Assembly (NCBI RefSeq): GCF_001640805.2
Contig: NW_026116148.1
Coordinates: forward strand, 16,001-80,000
DNA from: Lates calcarifer
Lineage: Eukaryota > Chordata > Actinopteri > Centropomidae
Reading direction: 5' to 3'
DNA: 64,000 nt
Below are positions 48,315 to 60,841 of the stretch, piece after piece. The notes beneath the pieces were generated by a model. That model saw only the letters and a list, made by a program, of their open reading frames with translations. It made no database searches and was not told the origin of the DNA. The position numbers and the translations under genes are program-made. Numbering within the stretch: the stretch's first letter is position 1; every line of letters starts with the position of its first letter.

Positions 48315-51300
48315 TCAAACTGATTGATCAGCCATCAGAGGAGTTGGATCAGTGGAGCTGCTTCTGTTCCTGATGTCGACTGTTTCATCTTTGACCTGAG
48401 TTCTCTCTGTAGAGGAGACAGAAGACAGTGAGACAGAGACAAACAACCAGAGACAAACAACTAGAGACAAACAACCAGAGACAAACAACTAGAGACAAAC
48501 AACCAGAGACAAACAACCAGAGACAAACAACTAGAGACAAACAACTAGAGACAAACAACCAGAGACAAACAACCAGAGACAAACAACTAGAGACAAACAA
48601 CTAGAGACAAACAACTAGAGACAAACAACCAGAGACAAACAAACAACCAAAGACAAACAACTAGAGACAAACAACTAGAGACAAACAACTAGAGACAAAC
48701 AACCAGAGACAAACAACTAGAGACAAACAACTAGAGACAAACAACCAGAGACAAACAACCAGAGACAAACAAACAACTCTGACCTTTCACTTTGAGCTGC
48801 ACTGTTTTCCCTCTCTGAATTTTTTTCTCACTGCTATAAACTTCACAGCTGTATCTTCCTGTGTCTGTGGCTTTGGGGTGTTTCAGGGTCAGACTGAGGT
48901 CTCCAGTTCTCAGCAGGTCTTTCTTCATCTCTGTTCGGTCTCTGTAAACCTGGTCCTGCTCTTCAGGTTGATCAGAGCCGTTCTGATAAAAATGGACCTT
49001 CCTGTTGTCTCTGTCCATCCACTCCACTCTGACGTCTTGAGGCAGGTCACCTGTGGTTCTGAAGGGCAGCTGGACAGACTCCACCCCTGAATCCACCTCC
49101 ACCTGTTGGACTGAGAGGACAACAAAGCACATCATCAACTGTACAGACAGCAGCAGCAGTTTGTCATCACTTTATTGAAGGAGGACAAAGTTGTAGAAAA
49201 AGCTGAAGGACAGAACCAGATCAGAGCAGAAGGTAACAGGGGACAGAAATCTAGAATCTAAATCCAGGTGTTGGTGTAACTTCTGGATTAACCTGTACTA
49301 TGAAAGGTTACGTTGGTGTTCTTTTGTAATTTGCTATGGCCAATGGCTCTGTCTGTAAAAATGTATCAGGAGGTGACCCTCCTCCGGTTTTTATAAGTTC
49401 CATCTTTTTTCTGTTTGCTGTGAACACTCCAGTCTCCATGGTTTTGTCATATTTTGCTGTTAGAGTCTCTTTAAATAACTCAACTCATAACTGAATTAAC
49501 TTGAGTTCTTCATCTGAGAACGAGTCAAAATGCCACAACTCTCTGTCTGCACTGCTGACAACTTAACCACTGTTGTACTGTTTAACACCAGTTTAGGGAA
49601 CCAGGGTTTGTCAACCTTGACTTCCCTTGATCACCCAGAGTTAAACCAGAGGAGGTTAAATTCCCTTCATGGTACAGGCCTCAGAGACAACCAGAGACAA
49701 ACAGATAATTCTGACCTTGGATTTTAATCACCACTGTTTTCCTTCTCCTGATCTCCTTGTTGTAGACTTCACAGCTGTATCTTCCTATGTCTCTGTCTGT
49801 GGGGTGTTTCAGGGTCAGACTGAGGTCTCCAGTTCTCAGCAGGTCTTCATTCATCTCTGTTCGGTCTCTGTAATCATCTTCCTGTTCCTCAGGTCGGTCA
49901 GAGCCGTTCTGATACACATGGACCTTCCTGTTAGTGTAACTGGTCCTCCACTCCACTCTGACGTCTTGAGGCAGGTCACCTGTGGTTTTGAAGGGCAGCT
50001 GGACAGACTCCACCCCTGAATCCACCTCCACGTGACAGTCTGAGAGGACAACAAAGCACATCATCAGCTGTACAGACAGCAGCAGCAGTTTGTCCTCACT
50101 TTATTGAAGGAGGACAAAGTTGTAGAGAAAGCTGAAGGACAGAACCAGATCAGAGCAGAAGGTAACAGGGGACAGAAATCTAGAAACTAAAACCAGGTCT
50201 TCAAGCTGTTGGAGATGATCAGAGTGTTGATGATGTGAATTTTTTCTATGTGCTGCTTCACACTAAAATCTGTATGTTTCTTTTCTTTGTGACATTTACA
50301 TGTATGGATCTAAAACTGCTGTTTCAAACATGTGTTCAACCTCACTCAACAGCTCTGACCTTTGACCTTTAGCTCCACTTGTTTCTTCATCAGGATGTTT
50401 CCCTCCCTGCTGTAGACGGTGCAGGTGTAGGTGTCTGTGTCTCCATCTGTGGGTTTTTTCAGGGTCAGACTGAGGTCTCCAGTTCTCAGCAGGTCTTTCT
50501 TCATCTCTGTTCGGCCTCTGTAATATGGGTCCTGTTCTTGAGGTCGGTCAGAGCCGTTCTCATACACATGGACTTTACTGTAACTGTTCGTCCACTCCAC
50601 TCTGACGTCTTTAAACAGGTGAACTATGGTTCTGCAGGGCAGCTGGACAGACTCCACCCCTGAATCCACGTCCACCTTGTAGACTGAGGACAACAAAGCA
50701 CATCATCAGCTGTACAGACAGCAGCAGCAGCACTGATGCTAACAGGACCTCACTGTCTCATCCTTCTGTGTCTCATGTTGGTGGAGAACACTCAGTATTC
50801 AGACACAAGAAGCTCCAACAGTTTGTTTGAGGACCTGGAACAACCAGGTGACCTGAGCTCACCTGACGTCTGTTCTTTACTCAGCCATGTCTCACACACA
50901 TCAGCACAGAATCAATGAAGATCTAATGTTTCTGTTCTCAACAATCTGAAGTTTGTTCTAATGTTTCTCAGCAGAAGTCGACCAGACGACTGAGCACAAG
51001 TCAAGAGGAAGCTTTACTGAAGCTGCTGCACATGACTGTCAGGCTGCAACATTTAGTGTCAGCACATGGTGTCATGTTGGCTGCTGTTTACCACCACAGA
51101 AGAAGAACATGGTTCACAATGTTCCATCTGAGTCCAGATAAATGCAGTGAAACACACGACAAACTGCTGAGTAAAGTCATGTTGTAGAGCTGATTCTTCC
51201 TCATCAATGAGTCTGAATGAGCTTTTCTGACGTCTGGAACAAAACCTCAAGTTTCTCTTCAGCTCTCTGTATCAGCTGTTTTTAACTCTCAACTCTTTTA

Positions 51301-53420
51301 GCTTCTGGAACAAGAGTCTGCCTCCACAGTCAACGAGCCACAAGAGGAAACATCTTCACCATCAGCATCATGGGTAATGTAGGAGTAGAGACATACCTGA
51401 CATGAAATAGTGTCGGAAATGTACCAGAAGACCCACAGCAACAATAAGAGCAACAACCAGGAGACCCAGGAGGACTATGGCCCAGGATGGAAATCGTTCT
51501 GTGGAAAAACATAAAGAACAACATGACCTCTGACCTCTGACCTGTATCTACAGGAGGTGTAGGTGTGGTTTGTTGCTGACCTTTGACCTGCAGCTGTACC
51601 TCTGACCGTCCCCACTGTCGTCCAAACTCTCTGACGGAGCAGGTGTAGGTGGCGCTGTCAGAGAGCTGGAGGTTTGTCAGGTTGAGGCTGAGGTCTCCAG
51701 TGTCCAGAGCGTCAGTCTTCATGGACGTTCGGCCGCTGTAACGCTGGTTCTGCTCTGTCAGTTCATCACCTTCCAGCTGACGCTGGTGGACGGTTGAAGG
51801 TCTGAGGTCGGAGCGGCTCCACACCACTGTGGGCTCCATCAGTTCAAAGGTGGGAAACTCACAGGGCAGCAGGACAAAGTGGTCCCCCTCCACCACCTCC
51901 ACAGCTGAGGCATGCTGGGACACTGTGAGGACACACAGACAGAGAGGGTCCATCTCAGCAGCCTCACTTCATGTCTCATTACTCCTCCATCCTCAGCTGA
52001 CCCAGAATTCAGTCTGGTCCTGTTTGGACGCTGCAGCTGATCAGGCTGCTCTGAATCCACATCAGCACAGTTTAACACCACTGACTCTTCTTCCTCTCAC
52101 TGTTCACTTTTCACTGGTTTTCTGATTCTACACGTCTTTGTATTTTAGCTTCCAGCTTCTTCTGTCTGTGAGTTCTGCCCGGTCTCTTGGACAGTGTGAG
52201 TGTTCATGTCTTCCTGTCTGTACATCCTTAAACATGATCTGGATCAAAGCGGTTCCTGTCCAGAGTCACAGACAGGGGCTCCTGACAGGCCCTCCACCAG
52301 AAAGGAATATTCCTCCTGTACATTATGAACTTTCTCTTGATTGAAATGATCATTTGCAGTAGTGTTTGCTTTATTTCGCGACTTTTAAGAAAAAAGAAAA
52401 TATTACGTGGCCCTGTTTTAAAGGACGTGGAAATAATTTGTGGTTTAACTCGATCAGGTTTTAGTCTGGTGTCAGAGCCACTGTTCACATGGATACAGCC
52501 ACAGAACTAACTGAATTAACCTTATAGCTTTATAACAGTGAAGTATAATTAACTTTATTCACTGTATAATAAACACTATGGCACATCAGACGCCTGGTTC
52601 TCATGTTATTTTACTCCCACCTGACACTGTTCTATAATCTCACTCTGTTTACCTACTTTACAGCATTGACTTGTGTCACGTGACATTAAAACCATACGCC
52701 TGCAGTTTAGTGATAAGTTTTCAGCAGTTGCTCTGCGACGACAGAACTTTGTCCTGATTGGCTGAAGGCTTCTCTGACATCATGACGTGGTGTGGTTTTA
52801 TTCCAGAGACCTCAGATCAGTTATCTCCTGTGGTTTTTACATGTGAAGCTGTGAAAACAGTTTGGATCAGGTCATGTTTTTATCCTTTTCTCTCTCCTGG
52901 TAACACGGTGGCTCCTGTTGTTTATCCTCTGTGATTCTCAATAAAACAGAAATAAATACAGTTTTCTCTCTGAGAGTGTGGCTGCAGCAGGTTTATCATG
53001 GGTAACGTTTCCATGCTTTTAGATATTATTCAGATTTAATTTTAATGTCTCAGATTTAAATCTCTATGTTCAGAACAACATACAATATCTTTGGCTCAGT
53101 AAACAGTGTGAACAGGTTTACAGAACAAACTGACATATCGAGGGAAACACTCCAACTTTTTAAATGAAAAACACTGAACAGCTGTGCAGGTTTTCCACAG
53201 TGAGACAGATATTTGATGAATAACTAGCGTATCTGTCCCTGTGAGCTTCAGAAACAACCGTTTATTTCTAGAAAACATCGTCATGGATCAGTTCCAGAGG
53301 ATGAAATGAAGGTTAAAGCAGAAAGACTAAAGAGCTGCTGCAGTGTTGGATCAGTCAGATCAGAGGGACCAAGGTTTTCTTACCGTGCAGGAGGATCACA
53401 AACACCACCAACATCTTCAT
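48315..53420 (-). CDS. B7/butyrophilin-like multi-V-set receptor locus, tandem copy 2
   Basis: Same exon set as 42918-46715: leader 53384-53420 (identical [12 protein letters not shown]); V-A 51581-51922; transmembrane 51397-51498; V-B 50360-50683; V-C 49716-50039; V-D 48784-49110; tail 48315-48406. Offsets to copy 1 are 5469 (V-A to V-C) and 5471 (V-D), with introns also nearly identical. Amino-acid differences noted: FDLDEP to [18 protein letters not shown] to [12 protein letters not shown] (V-A), WTDSYS to WTNSYS (V-B), WRTRYT to WRTSYT (V-C) and KVNFYQ to KVHFYQ (V-D). The leader intron is about 1.2 kb longer than in copy 1 and contains the 52660-53092 block. V-C and V-D again lack the first canonical cysteine. 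Splicing uncertainty is the same as for copy 1. Confidence 0.72.
48440..48775. repeat. 14-bp minisatellite in V-set locus copy 2
   Basis: The same units as 43035-43305 but more copies, so the two duplicates already differ in array length. Confidence 0.95.
52660..53092. repeat. Duplicated ~440-bp block, copy 2 (inside leader intron)
   Basis: The partner of 47038-47491, with small indels (for example AATACAAACTG versus AATACAG) and substitutions. Its position relative to the leader exon differs between the two loci. Confidence 0.85.
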
Positions 53421-54271
53421 CTTCCTGGAAAAACTCCAACAAAGTCCCCTTCAATCAGCTTCTTCCTGAACTGACTAAGGCTTCAAAACCTCCTTCAGGA
53501 CTTCAGTTCAGAGGAAAGAGGAGGAGCTTCAGTTTCCTCCTTCCTCAGACCTGTTGGTCCAGTTTCAGACTCTGACTGAATCTGAACCGTGAGATTAACA
53601 TCAGATCAGATCAGACATGAATGATGTTTTATTCAGTGTTAACCTGCAGTCAGCTTTCAGCTTGTCAACACTTCACATTTAGTTTCTCTCCTCTGTTCGT
53701 CCCTGTGACAGAGCTGTCAATCAACTGGACTGACAGCAGACAGGAAGTGAAGCTGCAGCGCCCCCCTCAGGACTCAGCGTGGAACAACAGGAGACCTTCC
53801 CCTGTGCAAACATTCAGTCACATCACTGCCATCAGACGTCACACACACAATAAGACACACACACAGCCGCTTTATTCAAATCTCCAAACTTTATTCACTC
53901 AGTCATTAACAAATAATTTAATGCAGTTTGTACAAAGCCAGAGACAGCTGATTCCTGGTGAGGAGAGAGTCCAGGCAGCGTCAGGTGGAGACCTCGTCCC
54001 TGAGACAGACTCACAACCAGACGACGCCCCCCCCCCACCATGGAAACACTCCGCTACATGACGGACACAGAAAATCTACAGACACCAACCAAAGGAATTC
54101 AAAGACGACACAGTGGAGATATAAAAGGCCTTTAGTGTTTGTATCAGTTCAGTATGTTACAGTGGAGCTTCACCTGTGGAACCCTCAACCTGAGCCGTCA
54201 CATGACCCGTCACTACTCCCATCATGCACTGCAACGCTGCTGGATGCCTCAGGAAGAGAGAGAGGAGAGCT

Positions 54272-54307
<36 letters not shown>

Positions 54308-54653
54308 CATGGAGTGTGTTCTGCATAGATTCAGGGAGTGTTAGAGAATAAGGCAGCGCGGCGACCACTTCACTTCACCTCTACAACAGACTCTTACTCT
54401 GAAATCTCAGGAACTTCTGAAGGAAAGTAAAGGCTGAATAAAGAGGCTTTTACTCTGAAAGGTCAACAACGATGTGTTCAGGATCCTCTGTCAGAGTCAC
54501 ACCTGTTACACCGGGAACCTGTGAGGTGAAGGTGTGAACGCAGGTGAGGCGGATCGTCCGATCAAAACTAACTCTGAGACGATGCATTCAAGGACATCAT
54601 GTCTGTTCCTCCATCCGGTCTGTTTTTACCTGTGATGATGAGGTGGACTGATG

Positions 54654-54702
<49 letters not shown>

Positions 54703-54716
54703 ACGGGGGGGGGGGT
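53421..54716. other. Spacer between V-set copy 2 and plod3, includes plod3 3' UTR
   Basis: No coding exon was recognised. The right half should be plod3 3' UTR, ending near the polyadenylation signals at 53871-53895. CA tracts lie at 54273-54304 and 54656-54699, followed by an eleven-G run. Confidence 0.5.
53871..53895 (-). terminator. Two polyadenylation signals AATAAA, plod3
   Basis: TTTATT on plus (AATAAA on minus) occurs at 53890-53895 and again at 53871-53876, about 820-850 bases past the plod3 stop codon. Close pairs of signals are common at real 3' ends. Confidence 0.55.
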
Positions 54717-55940
54717 TCAGGGGTCGACGAAGGACACCATGATGTATCTGGTCCCTCTGGTGGTGGGCAGGCCCTCGTGGTAGTGGGTCAGCCGGCCCGG
54801 GTGCATGAAGGACCAGCCCTTCCTGGGAGACTCCACCTTACAGTTGTAGCGCAGGAACCGGCAGCCTCCGCCCTGACACAGGTAGAGACAGGTGAGCTCA
54901 CTGCTGCTGGAGCGCCTGCTCGCGGCGTCAGAGTCAGAGTCAGGAGTCGGAGTCAGAGTCAGTCAGAGTCAGTCAGAGTCAGTCAGAGTCGGAGTCAGAG
55001 TCAGTCAGAGTCAGTCGGAGTCAGTCAGAGTCAGAGTCAGTCAGAGTCAGAGTCGGAGTCAGAGTCAGTCAGAGTCAGAGTCAGTCAGAGTCAGAGTCAG
55101 TCAGAGTCAGTCAGAGTCAGTCGGAGTCAGTCGGAGTCAGTCAGAGTCAGAGTCAGTCAGAGTCAGAGTCGGAGTCAGAGTCAGTCAGAGTCAGAGTCAG
55201 AGTCAGTCAGAGTCAGAGTCAGAGTCAGTCAGAGTCAAAGTCAGAGTCAGAGTCGGAGTCGGAGTCAGAGTCAGAGTCAGTCAGAGTCAGAGTCAGAGTC
55301 AGAGTCAGTCAGAGTCAAAGTCAGAGTCAGAGTCGGAGTGAGAGTCAGTCAGAGTCAGTCAGAGTCAGGAGTCGGAGTCGGAGTCAGAGTCAGAGTCAGT
55401 CAGAGTCAGTCAGAGTCAGAGTCAGAGTCAGAGTCAGTCAGAGTCAGAGTCAGAGTCAGAGTCAGTCAGAGTCAAAGTCAGAGTCAGAGTCAGTCAGAGT
55501 CAAAGTCAGAGTCAGAGTCGGAGTGAGAGTCAGTCAGAGTCAAGAGTCAGAGTCAGAGTCAGAGTCAGAGTCAGTCAGAGTCAGAGTCAGTCAGAGTCAA
55601 AGTCAGAGTCAGAGTCAGTCAGAGTCAAAGTCAGAGTCAGAGTCGGAGTGAGAGTCAGTCAGAGTCAAAGTCAGAGTCAGAGTCAGAGTCAGAGTCAGTC
55701 AGAGTCAGAGTCAGTCAGAGTCAAAGTCAGAGTCAGAGTCAGAGTCAGTCAGAGTCAGTCAGAGTCAGTCAGAGTCAGAGTCAGAGTCAGTCAGAGTCAG
55801 AGTCAGAGTCTTACCTCGTAGTCCACGTTCTTCCTGTTCAGGGCGATGTTGATGGTGAAGGTGGAGGAGTCGTGATGCGGCCGCAGAGACGGCTGCTCGT
55901 CAGGACGGTAACGCACCACGAAGTTCATGATGGCCTGGGC

Positions 55941-55994
<54 letters not shown>

Positions 55995-56061
55995 CAGCTC
56001 AGTTTTCTCATCTTAAAGAATCAGAATTGTCAGAGAACAAAATGTTTCCCAGTCGAGTGTG

Positions 56062-56101
<40 letters not shown>

Positions 56102-57078
56102 ACTGAAGGATCTGGGTGCTAGGTTCAGGTACCTTGGGGTAGTATCCGGGGTAGAGCTTCTCTGTGACAGGGACGATGTACTCTTTGAGGAATTTGAGCC
56201 ACTCCTTCTCGAAGCCGATCTGGTTCATGTGGATGTCCACAGTCGGGACGTTTTCGTAGCCACCGGCCAGACGCTCGTCCTGAACACACACATACACACA
56301 CACACACACACACGTCAGGCGTCTGTGTTGGAATCACAGCCGGTCACGCGGGTCGACACCGTACCTTGTTGGTTCCTCCTGACCACTGGCCGTAGTCCTC
56401 CATGGTCTCCACCAGCTGATCGCACATCTTGTCAGAGAAAGCAGGGAACCAGTAAACGTCCGGACACGGCTGCTCCACCAGGTTCTTCTCATCCTCAAAG
56501 ATCCTGGAGTAGTTCTCATGGATGTACTTCTCCCTCCAGTCCTGTAAACACACACACACCCTCAGCGTCAGCCTCCAGCTCCGCTCTCACCTGCTCAGGT
56601 CGCAGCGCTCACGCCTGCTCGTCTCACCACAGGGTTGTCGAAGATCTGCCACATGTCCGGGTGCAGCCGGGACGTGTTGAAGTTGGTCGACGCCACCAGA
56701 CGACCGAACTCGTCACGGTTGGACACGAACATGAAGACGCCCTGCGGACACACACACACACACACACACACTCTGAGCAAAGGATTCTGGGATTTATCTG
56801 TGCTGGTTCCTCAAAGGTCACCTGTGAGGCTCCGTTCCATCTGTCTATGGATCTGTGGATCTGGATCTGGATGTGGATCTGTGTCAGTGTGAGGTGAGCA
56901 GTGTGGGCAGGTGTGCAGCAGGTGTGCAGTGTGTTACCTGGTCTCTGATGCTCCTGCAGAACACCATGTCAGGGTCCATGTCCTCGTCCACGTACAGGCT
57001 CACCTGGGCCAGTTTGGACCGCAGCACGCTGCCTTTGATCAGGTAGGTCTGAGTGATGTACGGCACGTTCCACAGCCC

Positions 57079-57134
<56 letters not shown>

Positions 57135-57462
57135 ATGTCACATGAACAGACTGAATCCATGTTGAAACCAGATCCACCACAAACACCTGGGATCTAACTG
57201 TGCTCTGTGTGAGTGTGAGTGTGTGTGTGTGTGTGAGAGTGTGAGAGTGTGAGAGTGTGTGTGTGTGTGTGTGCTCACATCCTCTTCCCCTGGACGATCT
57301 CGATGTAGTCCTCAGACCTGGAGTAGTATCCTTCAGGACTCAGAGCTCCCCAGAAGTTACTCCACAGCTTCCCGTGTTTGGACAACATGGGAGCAATGAC
57401 CGACCTGTGGGGGGGGGGGGGGTAAAAGTCAGTGTGTGAGAACAGTCGGTGCAGCTCTGACG

Positions 57463-57494
<32 letters not shown>

Positions 57495-57652
57495 ACACAC
57501 ACACACACACACTGTGCTCAGACCCAGGTGGTACAGCAGGACACGTACTTGTTCTCCTCGATCAGGATCCTCAGGGTGTCGGGGTTCGTCAGGGCCACGT
57601 CAGAGTCGATGCTGAAGTAGTAATCACAGTCCGGATCCTTCTTACACGCCTC

Positions 57653-57711
<59 letters not shown>

Positions 57712-60377
57712 TTAGCCTTAAATAACCTGAATGATTCGCCGCCTCATTTACTGCTCAGAATGTTTGGCCTGGAACCTGCTGCCTTCACTGACTGTAGGAC
57801 AAACACTCTAAAACAGCAGCAGCTGCTGGACCATCGCAGTAATCCAGGTCTGTCCTGGTTCAGGTTCTGAGCTGGCTCTGAACACTCACACTGCCATGGT
57901 TCTGGCCTTGGCCTCCTGCAGGTTCTCCTCTGGTCCGACCAGCAGGGCGTCAGGGAACAGAGACCTGTGCCGCTCCCAGAACCTCTGGATGTGACGCTCA
58001 TGGTACACGACCTGGACCAGGAACCAGAACCAACACGTCAGGACAGAACCAGCAGACTGAGGAATCATGAGGGGTGTGTGTCTCTGTGTGTGTGTCTCTG
58101 TGTGAGTGTGTGTGGTACGTTGTTGTGGATGAAGAGGCGGATCCTCGCTGTGGGGTAGTTGAGCGTCGTCAGTCGGTCCAGGAACTCCTCCATGAAGGGC
58201 GTGGCGTGTTCGATGAACACGGCGATGTAAACCAGAGGCATGTCCTCGTCCTGAAAACACACGTCCAACGTCCTGGTGAGAAAAGTGAACAGCTGACAGC
58301 ACGACAGCAGCATCAGCTGACAACACTCACAGGGACGTCACTGAAGAAGAGCAGGTCGTCATCACAGATCCCACAGCCGTCCTCATAGGTCCACGCTGTG
58401 GGGACGTAGTTACCCAGGTAGTTCAGCTGCAGCTGCAGAGACAGAGAGACAGAGACAGACAGAGGGACAGACAGAGAGAGAGACAGAGTCAGTAGAATCA
58501 GTGCAGTATGTACAGTGTGTTTCCTCTGGACTGTGGATGTAGTTGTCTCTCTCTCTGTCTCTGTCTCTCTGTCTCTGTCTCTGTCTCTCTGTCTCTGTCT
58601 CTGTGTGAGAGCAGAGTCTCTGTGAGAAACTGAGCCAAACCACACTGATCTGGTTGAAGGTTGAAGCTGTGAAACAACCTCAGCTCCGTCTGTGTTCATC
58701 AGGAACCAGAACAGAGGGATTCTGGAGAGGTTTCTCTGTGTGGGGTCAGAACAGACCACAGAGCAGCTCCACTAACACCGCGTCCTGCTGACCGTCCACT
58801 GTCACATGGTGCCGGTGGGAGGCTGTGGTTGGTCCGTTACCTTGGTCGGTCCGTTGCCATGGATGACAACAGGAAGCGTGTCGTAGGCGACGTTCCTCGC
58901 TCTGACCTTCGCCCTCTCAAACTTCAGGACCACTTCATCTGAGGGACAGAGACACTCAGATGAAGCAACTCACAGCAACACACAGCAACACAGCAACACA
59001 CAACAGTGATGTGGGGGTGTCTCACCGACGGCTCCGTTGAGATTCTGGAAGATCCGGGAGCGATGGTCCAGAGTCATGTTGAACTTGGTCTGAGGAGACG
59101 ACACACACACACCATGAGACTGCAACACTAACGCTGCCACACAGGATGAGACTGAACAGGACAGGGACCATCTGTGTCCCAGGGTCCTGGTCTGGGGTCA
59201 GTTTACCCTCTGAGTCTTGTCCAGGTAGATCTTGGTGTAGAAAAGCTGGTCGTCGTCGTTGTCTTTGTATTTCCACTGCTGGACCATGGCACTGAGGTCC
59301 GGAGCGAAGCCGATGAACCCTGAACACAAACACAATCAGTGCTGCTCCTGCCTGATGCAGGGGGTCGGGGGGGTTATCAGAGGGTTGGGGGTTGTCAGAG
59401 GGTTGGGGGGTTGTCAGGGGGTCGGGGGGGTTGTCAGAGGGTTGGGGGGTTGTCAGAGGGTCAGGGGGTCGGGGGGGTTGTCAGGGGGTCGGGGGGTTGT
59501 CAGAGGGTCAGGGGGTTGTCAGGGGGTCGGGGGGGTTGTCAGAGGGTTGGGGGGTTGTCAGGGGGTCGGGGGGGTTGTCAGAGGGTTGGGGGGTTGTCAG
59601 GGGGTCGGGGGGGTTGTCAGAGGGTTGGGGGGTTGTCAGAGGGTCAGGGGGTTGTCAGGGGGTCGGGGGGGTTGTCAGGGGGTCGGGGGGGTTGTCAGAG
59701 GGTCGGGGGGTTGTCAGAGGGTCGTTGTTAGTTTCTTACCTCCTGAGTTGAGGTAGCGTTTCCCAGTGTGCACCACGGGATATTTGGGGGCCAGTCTCTG
59801 GTCGGGCCAGCAGAACCCCTCGGCTGAGAAAACCACTCTGTGACCCAGACGGGAGAACTTGGCCAGCAGCTCCTCAGGACCCGACGCAAAGATCACATCG
59901 TAACTGCAGAGACAGAAGACGATGAAGACCAGGTTCACAGCTGCAGGTTCACAGTGAGTCCCTGACACATTACCAGCCGTCCTGTCTGTTGGACCACACC
60001 ACAGTAACTCACAGTAAGTGAGGCTCTGTGCTCAGTCAGACCTCAGGGTAATGACAGGCTGCAGCAGGAAACTGGAGGCGCTGCAGCCGCCATGATGGAG
60101 CCACAGCTGTTCATTAGAACCTGAAGCAGGAAACACGGGGGTCTCACGTCCACACCTAAACCACAGGACCTGACGTCCGGAACAGAACTCCACTCAGTTT
60201 AGTCCCTGAACCTGAACCTGAACCATCAGGGAGTCTGATGTGACCCAGCCTCAGAAACAAGTTCATATTTTCACTCCCACTGAATCCTGACTGAGACCAG
60301 TCTGTGCTGATATGAACAGACGTCACAGTTCCTCTGCTGCTCTTACCAACACTGTCCAGGTGTGTGTGTGTGTGAGT

Positions 60378-60417
<40 letters not shown>

Positions 60418-60625
60418 GTGGGACAGGTGAGTCAGATTTCACACTGAACAAAGGAAAACACAACAAAGACACAACAGAGAGAAAGAGATGAAGAGACAGA
60501 GAGAGAGGTGTGGTCGGACAGGAGGAGGAGCGATGATACAGAGATACACAACACACACACACACACACACAGACAGACAGACAGACACACACACACACAC
60601 ACACACACAGACAGACAGACAGACA

Positions 60626-60661
<36 letters not shown>

Positions 60662-60806
60662 GTCGTTACCTGTCCACGAACATGATGACCATGTCCTTCT
60701 TCTCAGAGTGTTTGAGCAGCTCCTTCTTCAACCATCTCACCTTCTGACCTCCACCCACCGTCCGAGCCACGTCCCCCCCCTTCCACTCCTCCCCCAGACC
60801 CAGCAC

Positions 60807-60841
<35 letters not shown>

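Noticed and set aside
54651..55526. 291-codon Ser/Gln/Arg-rich plus-strand frame
   Set aside because: It covers antisense of plod3 exon 18 and the AGAGTC satellite; no start context or splice support.
55872..56897. 341-codon plus-strand frame
   Set aside because: Antisense of plod3 exons 14-17 and their CA tracts.
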